A DNA stretch of 64,000 bases, taken from contig NZ_VTFX01000001.1 of assembly GCF_009192775.1 (NCBI RefSeq), positions 930,001 through 994,000 on the forward strand, given 5' to 3'. Origin of the DNA: Arthrobacter yangruifuii (lineage in GTDB: Bacteria; Actinomycetota; Actinomycetes; Actinomycetales; Micrococcaceae). The position numbers and the translations under genes were made by a program. The notes under the pieces are model-generated. The model saw nothing but the letters and a program-made list of their open reading frames with translations. It made no database searches and was not told the origin of the DNA. Shown here piece by piece: positions 59,333 through 64,000 of this stretch (the first letter of the stretch is position 1; each line of letters opens with the position of its first letter).

Positions 59333-60379
59333 ATGACTTATGTTGCTGCAGAGAACAGATATGAATCCATGCCCTACCGCCGCGTCGGACAGAGCGGACT
59401 CCAGCTTCCGGCCGTCTCGCTGGGGCTGTGGCACAACTTCGGCGATGACAAGCCCTTCGAAACCCAGCGTGCCATCCTGCGCCGCGCCTTCGACCTTGGG
59501 GTCACCCACTTCGACCTGGCCAACAACTACGGCCCGCCCTACGGCTCCGCCGAGACCAACTTCGGCCGGCACTTCCGTGACGACTTCCGCCCGTACCGCG
59601 ACCAGCTCGTGATCTCCAGCAAGGCCGGCTACGACATGTGGCCCGGCCCCTACGGCAACTGGGGATCCCGCAAGTACCTGCTGTCCTCCCTGGACCAGTC
59701 CCTGGAGCGCATGGGCCTGGACTATGTGGACATCTTCTACAGCCACCGCCCCGACCCGGAAACCCCGCTGGAGGAAACCATGGGCGCCCTGGACACCGCG
59801 GTCCGGTCCGGCCGCGCACTCTATGCGGGTATCTCCTCCTACTCGCCCGAAAAAACGATCGAAGCTGCACGCATCCTGCGCGAGATGGGTACGCCGCTGC
59901 TCATCCACCAGCCTTCCTACTCGATGCTGAACCGGTGGGTTGAAGAGGGCGAGCCCGACCTGTTCGCCGCACTGGACGACGTCGGTGCCGGCTCCATTGC
60001 GTTCTCGCCGCTGGCCCAGGGCCTGCTGACCAACAAGTACCTGGACGGGGTCCCCGAAGACTCGCGGGCAGCCGCCGGGAAGTCCCTGGACCCGTCCCAG
60101 CTGTCCGAGGAAAACCTGAAGCGCGTACGGGGATTGAACTCGATCGCCGAATCCCGCGGCCAGAGCCTGGCGCAGATGGCAATCGCCTGGGTCCTGCGAA
60201 GCCGGAACGGTGCGTCCCCCATCACCTCCGCACTGATCGGCGCGTCCAGCGTGAAGCAGCTCGAGGATTCACTGGCCGCCGTGAACAACCTGGAGTTCAC
60301 CCCGGACGAACTCCGGCGCATCGACGAGTACGCGGTGGATTCGAAGATCAACCTCTGGGCCGCCGCACTCGACGCCTGA
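59333..60379 (+). CDS. Aldo-keto reductase, YghZ/L-glyceraldehyde-3-P reductase type
   Basis: A 348-residue NADPH-dependent AKR. Catalytic pattern visible: Asp/Tyr in FDLANNYGPPYGSAE, Lys in ISSKAGYDMWPG, His in YSHRPDPETPLEE, and the NADPH site in LIGASSVKQLEDSLAA. Overall closest in look to E. coli YghZ/Gpr, which reduces L-glyceraldehyde-3-phosphate and methylglyoxal; other aldehydes are possible. ATG 59333 is used because CAGTAT (59320-59325) sits 7 nt before it, a leaderless arrangement; an ATG at 59324 is the alternative. No evident link to neighbours. Confidence 0.85.
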   Translation: MTYVAAENRYESMPYRRVGQSGLQLPAVSLGLWHNFGDDKPFETQRAILRRAFDLGVTHFDLANNYGPPYGSAETNFGRHFRDDFRPYRDQLVISSKAGYDMWPGPYGNWGSRKYLLSSLDQSLERMGLDYVDIFYSHRPDPETPLEETMGALDTAVRSGRALYAGISSYSPEKTIEAARILREMGTPLLIHQPSYSMLNRWVEEGEPDLFAALDDVGAGSIAFSPLAQGLLTNKYLDGVPEDSRAAAGKSLDPSQLSEENLKRVRGLNSIAESRGQSLAQMAIAWVLRSRNGASPITSALIGASSVKQLEDSLAAVNNLEFTPDELRRIDEYAVDSKINLWAAALDA

Positions 60380-60407
60380 TGAAGCCCGGCACGGCTGGAG
60401 GGAACCC

Positions 60408-60926
60408 ATGCAGCACAACAGCACAGGCATCACCGGCAGCCTGACCATCCGGCAGGCCCGGCCCGAGGACTGGCCGGGCATTTGGGCCCTGATGGAACCC
60501 ATCCTGCGTGCCGGCGAAACCTACTGCTGGGACACCGCGCTCACCGAGGAGCAGGCCCGCCCGCTGTGGCTGGAGCCTGCTCCCTCGGTGGTGTTCGTCG
60601 CCGAGCAGGATGGGGGCATCGCCGGGACGGCGCTGCTGCATCCCAACCGTGCCGGCAACGGCAGCCATGTCGCCAATGCCTCCTTCATGACCGCGGCCCG
60701 GTTCAGCGGGCAGGGTGTGGCCCGCGCCCTCGCCGGCCACGTCCTGGCGGAAGCGGCCGGCAGCGGCTACCTCGCCATGCAGTTCAACGCCGTCGTCGCA
60801 ACGAACACCCGCGCCGTGCAGCTCTGGCAGTCCCTGGGGTTCCGGATCCTGGCCACCGTCCCGGAAGCATTCCGGCACCCTGCCCGGGGGCTGACGGGAC
60901 TGCACATCATGCACCGGACGCTGTAG
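60408..60926 (+). CDS. GNAT-family N-acetyltransferase
   Basis: A 172-residue single-domain acetyltransferase. TIRQARPEDWPGIWALMEPI starts the fold, and the acetyl-CoA pyrophosphate loop is in ARFSGQGVARALAGHVL; VATNTRAVQLWQSLGFRIL is the typical C-terminal motif. ATG 60408 follows GGAGGGAACCC. The substrate is not deducible; resemblance is to YhhY/phosphinothricin-acetyltransferase-like members. It is not RimI (no match to the ribosomal-protein type), although it lies just upstream of alr-tsaE. Confidence 0.85.
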   Translation: MQHNSTGITGSLTIRQARPEDWPGIWALMEPILRAGETYCWDTALTEEQARPLWLEPAPSVVFVAEQDGGIAGTALLHPNRAGNGSHVANASFMTAARFSGQGVARALAGHVLAEAAGSGYLAMQFNAVVATNTRAVQLWQSLGFRILATVPEAFRHPARGLTGLHIMHRTL

Positions 60927-60975
60927 GAAGGGCGGGAGGGACGTATTGCCTTTCGCAAAATGAAAGAATAGGGAC

Positions 60976-62244
60976 GTGAACTACCCAGAACCCCAGCTTC
61001 CGCAATCCCCGCCTCCCGCAGAACGTACCGCCGTCATTGACCTCGCCGCCATCCGGCACAATGTCCGCCACCTTTCCCACGTCGTCAGCCCGGCACGCGT
61101 GATGGCAGTGGTCAAGGCGGATGCCTACGGGCACGGCGCCGTGCAGACCGCGCAGGCGGCGCTGGAAGCGGGGGCAGCCTGGCTGGGTGTGGCCCACATC
61201 AGTGAGGCGCTGGAGCTGCGCGCCGCCGGCATCACCGCACCGGTCCTGGCCTGGCTGCACACTCAGGACACCGCGTTTGCCGAAGCCATCCGCGCCAACG
61301 TGGACGTGGGCGTCTCCGGGTGGGACCTGGACGCCGTCGTCACCGCCGCCCGGGAACTGGAAATGCCGGCCAGGGTACACCTCAAGATCGACACTGGCCT
61401 CGGCCGCAACGGCTGCCCCGAGGACCTCTGGGAGGCCTTTGTGGGCCGGGCCCTGTCCTACCAGGAGGAGGGCCTGCTGCGGGTGGTGGGCATCTTCTCC
61501 CACTTCGCCGTCGCCGACGAACCGCACCGCCCGGAAACCGATGAGCAGCTGCAGAAGTTCCGCGTCGCCGTCGCCGTTGCCGAGGACGCAGGCGTGGACC
61601 GCGAGGTCCGGCACATTGCCAACACCCCCGGCGCACTGTCCCGGCCGGACGCGCACTTTGACCTGGTCCGGATCGGGCTGGGCATGTACGGGCTCTCGCC
61701 GTTCGCGGGCCAGACCCCGGCGGAGCTGGGCCTGCAACCGGCCATGACGCTGAAGACCACCATCTCCGCCTGCAAGGAGGTCCCTGCCGGGCAGGGCGTC
61801 TCCTACGGATTCACCTACCGCACCTCCGAACCGACCACGCTGGCACTGGTGCCGCTGGGCTACGCCGACGGCGTGCCCCGCGTGGCCACCGGCGGTCCGG
61901 TCCAGGTGGACGGACAGGTCTATCCGGTGGTCGGGCGCATCGCCATGGACCAGATGGTGGTTGACCTGGGCCGCACCGGACTGGCAGGAACCCCCCAGAC
62001 ACTGGTGGGCCGCGAAGCTGTCCTGTTCGGCGGCGCGGGGTATCCCGGAGTGGACGAATGGGCCTCGGCAGCCGGCAGCATCAACTATGAGATCATCACC
62101 CGGATCAGCGGCCGGGTAGCGCGCACCTATGTGGACAGCGCAGCGGAAGCGGAGGCCGGCGTCGACAGCCCTCCCATTGCCCTGGAAGCCGCGGGCGACG
62201 CCGGGCAGCCGACGGAAACGGCGCAGGCGGTGCAGGCCCTGTGA
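60976..62244 (+). CDS. alr: Alanine racemase
   Basis: PLP enzyme making D-alanine for peptidoglycan. It has 422 residues. The PLP lysine is Lys47 (VVKADAYGHGA); the second catalytic base is in GVSYGFTYRT, and PLGYADGVPR, GRIAMDQMVVDLG are conserved. The last ~35 residues are an Ala/Glu/Pro-rich extension. GTG 60976 is chosen after GAATAGGGAC. The stop overlaps the tsaE GTG (GTGA). Cell-wall linked like the glm genes, but not adjacent to them. Confidence 0.95.
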   Translation: MNYPEPQLPQSPPPAERTAVIDLAAIRHNVRHLSHVVSPARVMAVVKADAYGHGAVQTAQAALEAGAAWLGVAHISEALELRAAGITAPVLAWLHTQDTAFAEAIRANVDVGVSGWDLDAVVTAARELEMPARVHLKIDTGLGRNGCPEDLWEAFVGRALSYQEEGLLRVVGIFSHFAVADEPHRPETDEQLQKFRVAVAVAEDAGVDREVRHIANTPGALSRPDAHFDLVRIGLGMYGLSPFAGQTPAELGLQPAMTLKTTISACKEVPAGQGVSYGFTYRTSEPTTLALVPLGYADGVPRVATGGPVQVDGQVYPVVGRIAMDQMVVDLGRTGLAGTPQTLVGREAVLFGGAGYPGVDEWASAAGSINYEIITRISGRVARTYVDSAAEAEAGVDSPPIALEAAGDAGQPTETAQAVQAL

Positions 62245-62774
62245 CGCAGGATCCAAACTGGGAAGCGGAATTCCGCACTGCGGGCGCCGGGGAAACCAAG
62301 GCCTTCGCCGCACGCCTCGGCCGTGTCCTTCGTGCCGGGGACCTGCTGCTGCTGACCGGTGAACTGGGTGCCGGCAAGACCACGTTCACCCAGGGTCTGG
62401 GCGAAGGGCTCGGCGTGCGGCCGGGCATCATCTCGCCCACGTTCGTCCTGGTCCGCGAACATCCCTCGCTGGTCAACGGTCCGGACCTGGTCCACGTGGA
62501 TGCCTACCGGCTCGGGTCGGAAGGCGAAGTTGATGACATTGACCTGGAAGCCTCCATGGACCGTGCCGTCACCGTGGTCGAGTGGGGCCACGGACTCGTC
62601 GAGCATCTGTCCGACAGCCGCCTGGAGATCACCCTCATCCGTGCCGTCGGCGGGGAGCAGCCCGCCCGGGGAGGCATCGCCACGGACTTCTCCGAGGAGG
62701 ACACGGACGAGGAGCGCACCATTCGGCTGGCAGGATACGGACCGCGGTGGGTCGAGCCGCCCAGCCTGGGCTGA
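62241..62774 (+). CDS. tsaE: tRNA threonylcarbamoyladenosine biosynthesis ATPase TsaE
   Basis: ATPase needed with TsaB and TsaD for t6A37 modification of tRNA. It has 177 residues. The Walker A motif is GELGAGKTTFTQGL, followed by SPTFVLVREH, HVDAYRLGS and VVEWGHGL. GTG 62241 is coupled to alr. A ~30-residue C-terminal addition ends in a tandem-repeat region whose first unit contains the stop codon. tsaB, rimI or tsaD, often next, do not follow within the window; a hydrolase gene does. Confidence 0.93.
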   Translation: MTQDPNWEAEFRTAGAGETKAFAARLGRVLRAGDLLLLTGELGAGKTTFTQGLGEGLGVRPGIISPTFVLVREHPSLVNGPDLVHVDAYRLGSEGEVDDIDLEASMDRAVTVVEWGHGLVEHLSDSRLEITLIRAVGGEQPARGGIATDFSEEDTDEERTIRLAGYGPRWVEPPSLG

Positions 62775-62870
62775 TCCGCGTCGCCGCTGATCCGCGTCGC
62801 AGCTGATCCGCATCGCCGCTTCTCCGCGGCACCCTGTTTCTCCGCGGTGCCCTGTTCGCTGCGGGCCCCT
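62770..62870 (+). repeat. Tandem repeats after tsaE
   Basis: A 16-bp unit (GCTGATCCGCGTCGCC) occurs three times at 62770, 62786 and 62802 with one change in each later copy. An 18-bp unit (TTCTCCGCGGCACCCTG type) follows twice at 62818 and 62836, and a degenerate third to ~62870. The first copy spans the tsaE stop. The 307-base gap 62775-63081 holds no gene; its right part should contain the promoter of the next gene, and GGGAG precedes ATG 63082. Confidence 0.85.
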
Positions 62871-63081
62871 GTTTTGCTGCCGGCACGGAATACTTTGCGG
62901 GTCTGCCGGGCCAAACGGGCATGGATGCTGCCGCCTGCCGGGGGACCGGGCCTAACCTGTTCGGGAAGGGGGACTGCCTGGCCGGGGGACCGGTCCGGCC
63001 CACCCCCGGCAGCGTCTCCGGCGCAAACCTGGGAACGGGCAGACTGCGTCGGGGCTTAGCCTCAACAGGGAGCAACCAAAC

Positions 63082-64000
63082 ATGTGCACAGGCATCAGGT
63101 TTACGGACGGCAGCGGCAACCTCTATTTCGCGCGCAACCTCGACTGGACCTCCGATTTCGGTGAGCGGGTGGTACTCACGCCCACCGGGTACGCCACGAA
63201 GTCACCGTTCGGTGCCGTGCCGGAGATATCCCACGCCGTTATCGGCATGGGGATCGTGCAGGAGGACACCCCGCTGTACTTCGACTGCGGCAATGATGCC
63301 GGCCTGGCAGTCGGCGGCCTCAATTTCCCCGGCTACGCGCAGTACGCGGCGGAACCGGTCGAGGGTAAGACAAACGTTCCCGCATTCGAGTTCCCGCTCT
63401 GGGTGGCGTCCCAGTTCGCCACCGTTGACGAGGTCGAGGCCGCGCTGGAGAACACCGTGATTGTGGACCGCCCCATCAATGACAAGTACCCGAGTTCACT
63501 GCTGCACTGGCTCATCGCCGACAAGACCCGCGCCATCGTGGTGGAGTACACCAGCGACGGCATGCAGGTCTTCCACGACGACGTCGACGTCCTGGCGAAC
63601 CAGCCCGGTTTCGGCTGGCACCACGAGAACCTCCGCAACTACCTCAACACGTCACCCGACTTCCCCGAGGAAGTGGTCCTCAACCAGGCGCATCTGGTTC
63701 CGTTCGGATCCGGCTCGCTGATGCGGGGGATCCCCGGCGACTACTACTCACCGTCCCGGTTTGTGCGTGCGGCCTACGTCAACGCGCACTACCCGCAGAA
63801 GGCCAGCGAAGAGGAGAACGTCAGCCGCGCCTTCCATACCCTGCAGCAGGTTGCGATGGTGGAGGGCAGCGCGGCCATGGACTCCGGTGAGTTCGAAAAA
63901 ACCACCTACACCGGGCTCTTCTCGGCCCGAACCATGACCTACTACTGGAACACCTACGAGGACCCGGCGGTTCAGAGCGTCGCCATGGCCGACCACAAGA
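63082..64000 (+). CDS. Choloylglycine hydrolase / penicillin V acylase family, 3'-truncated
   Basis: The frame runs off the right edge; 306 residues are visible and ~20-30 are missing. Cleaving Met1 exposes the nucleophile Cys2 (MCTGIRF). Arg18 and Asp21 (ARNLDW), Asn81 (GLNFPGY) and an Arg in the GSLMRGIPGDYYSPSRF segment match the Ntn-hydrolase set of conjugated bile-salt hydrolase and penicillin V acylase. No signal peptide, as expected since Cys2 must be N-terminal, so it acts inside the cell. Natural substrates in a soil-type actinobacterium could be N-acyl homoserine lactones, N-acyl amino acids or penicillin-like amides; this is not decidable here. Confidence 0.88.
   Translation, partial: MCTGIRFTDGSGNLYFARNLDWTSDFGERVVLTPTGYATKSPFGAVPEISHAVIGMGIVQEDTPLYFDCGNDAGLAVGGLNFPGYAQYAAEPVEGKTNVPAFEFPLWVASQFATVDEVEAALENTVIVDRPINDKYPSSLLHWLIADKTRAIVVEYTSDGMQVFHDDVDVLANQPGFGWHHENLRNYLNTSPDFPEEVVLNQAHLVPFGSGSLMRGIPGDYYSPSRFVRAAYVNAHYPQKASEEENVSRAFHTLQQVAMVEGSAAMDSGEFEKTTYTGLFSARTMTYYWNTYEDPAVQSVAMADHK

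Noticed and set aside
60408-60926. RimI (ribosomal protein S18 acetyltransferase)
   Set aside because: RimI often lies near tsaE, but this GNAT sits upstream of alr and resembles the YhhY/phosphinothricin type more than RimI.

Overview
The window looks like a chromosomal segment of a high-GC actinobacterium, most likely a member of the Micrococcaceae (Arthrobacter-like). Three things point that way: strong G/C bias at third codon positions, TAGACT-type -10 elements and GTG starts throughout, and an actinobacterial layout of the ribosomal-protein clusters (str, S10, spc and alpha groups in order), with long charged tails on several ribosomal proteins. Family-level placement is inference; no 16S gene is present.

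Layout. (1) 1-9570: a 4-hydroxybenzoate/protocatechuate module on the + strand: a truncated IclR regulator, pobA, pcaHGBDC, pcaFIJ and a second IclR regulator (pcaR-like). It converts 4-hydroxybenzoate through protocatechuate and beta-ketoadipate to succinyl-CoA and acetyl-CoA. A palindrome plus extra half-site between pobA and pcaH is a good candidate regulator site. (2) 9571-14476: str operon (rpsL, rpsG, fusA, tuf). (3) 14522-20789, minus strand: three translationally coupled genes encoding a natural fusion of an EPSP-synthase-like domain with an acyl-CoA ligase, an acyl-CoA dehydrogenase, and a 2,4-dienoyl-CoA-reductase-like flavoenzyme. The enzyme set resembles that used by some streptomycetes to turn shikimate into cyclohexanecarboxyl-CoA; this is the most unusual locus in the window. 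(4) 21052-27044: a 1942-residue polytopic membrane protein with internal repeats and a 43-residue membrane peptide, both unrecognised.

(5) 27542-44061: S10, spc and alpha ribosomal groups with secY, adk, map, infA, rpmJ and rpoA. rpsN (S14) is absent from its usual place between rplE and rpsH. (6) 44100-52879: truA, rplM-rpsI, glmM, coaA (minus), glmS, acpS and nnrD (tRNA modification, cell-wall amino-sugar supply, CoA and ACP priming, NAD(P)HX repair). (7) 52955-59201: treX/glgX-treY-treZ, a coupled operon making trehalose from glycogen. (8) 59333-64000: an aldo-keto reductase, a GNAT acetyltransferase, alr-tsaE, and the 5' part of a choloylglycine-hydrolase-family gene cut by the window end.

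Recurring regulatory features are strong GC-rich hairpins, mostly without a U-tract, at operon boundaries, and -10 hexamers placed 6-7 nt before an ATG (probable leaderless transcripts) for glmS, truA, the 43-residue peptide and perhaps the aldo-keto reductase. No CRISPR array, rRNA or tRNA gene, IS element or prophage was seen.
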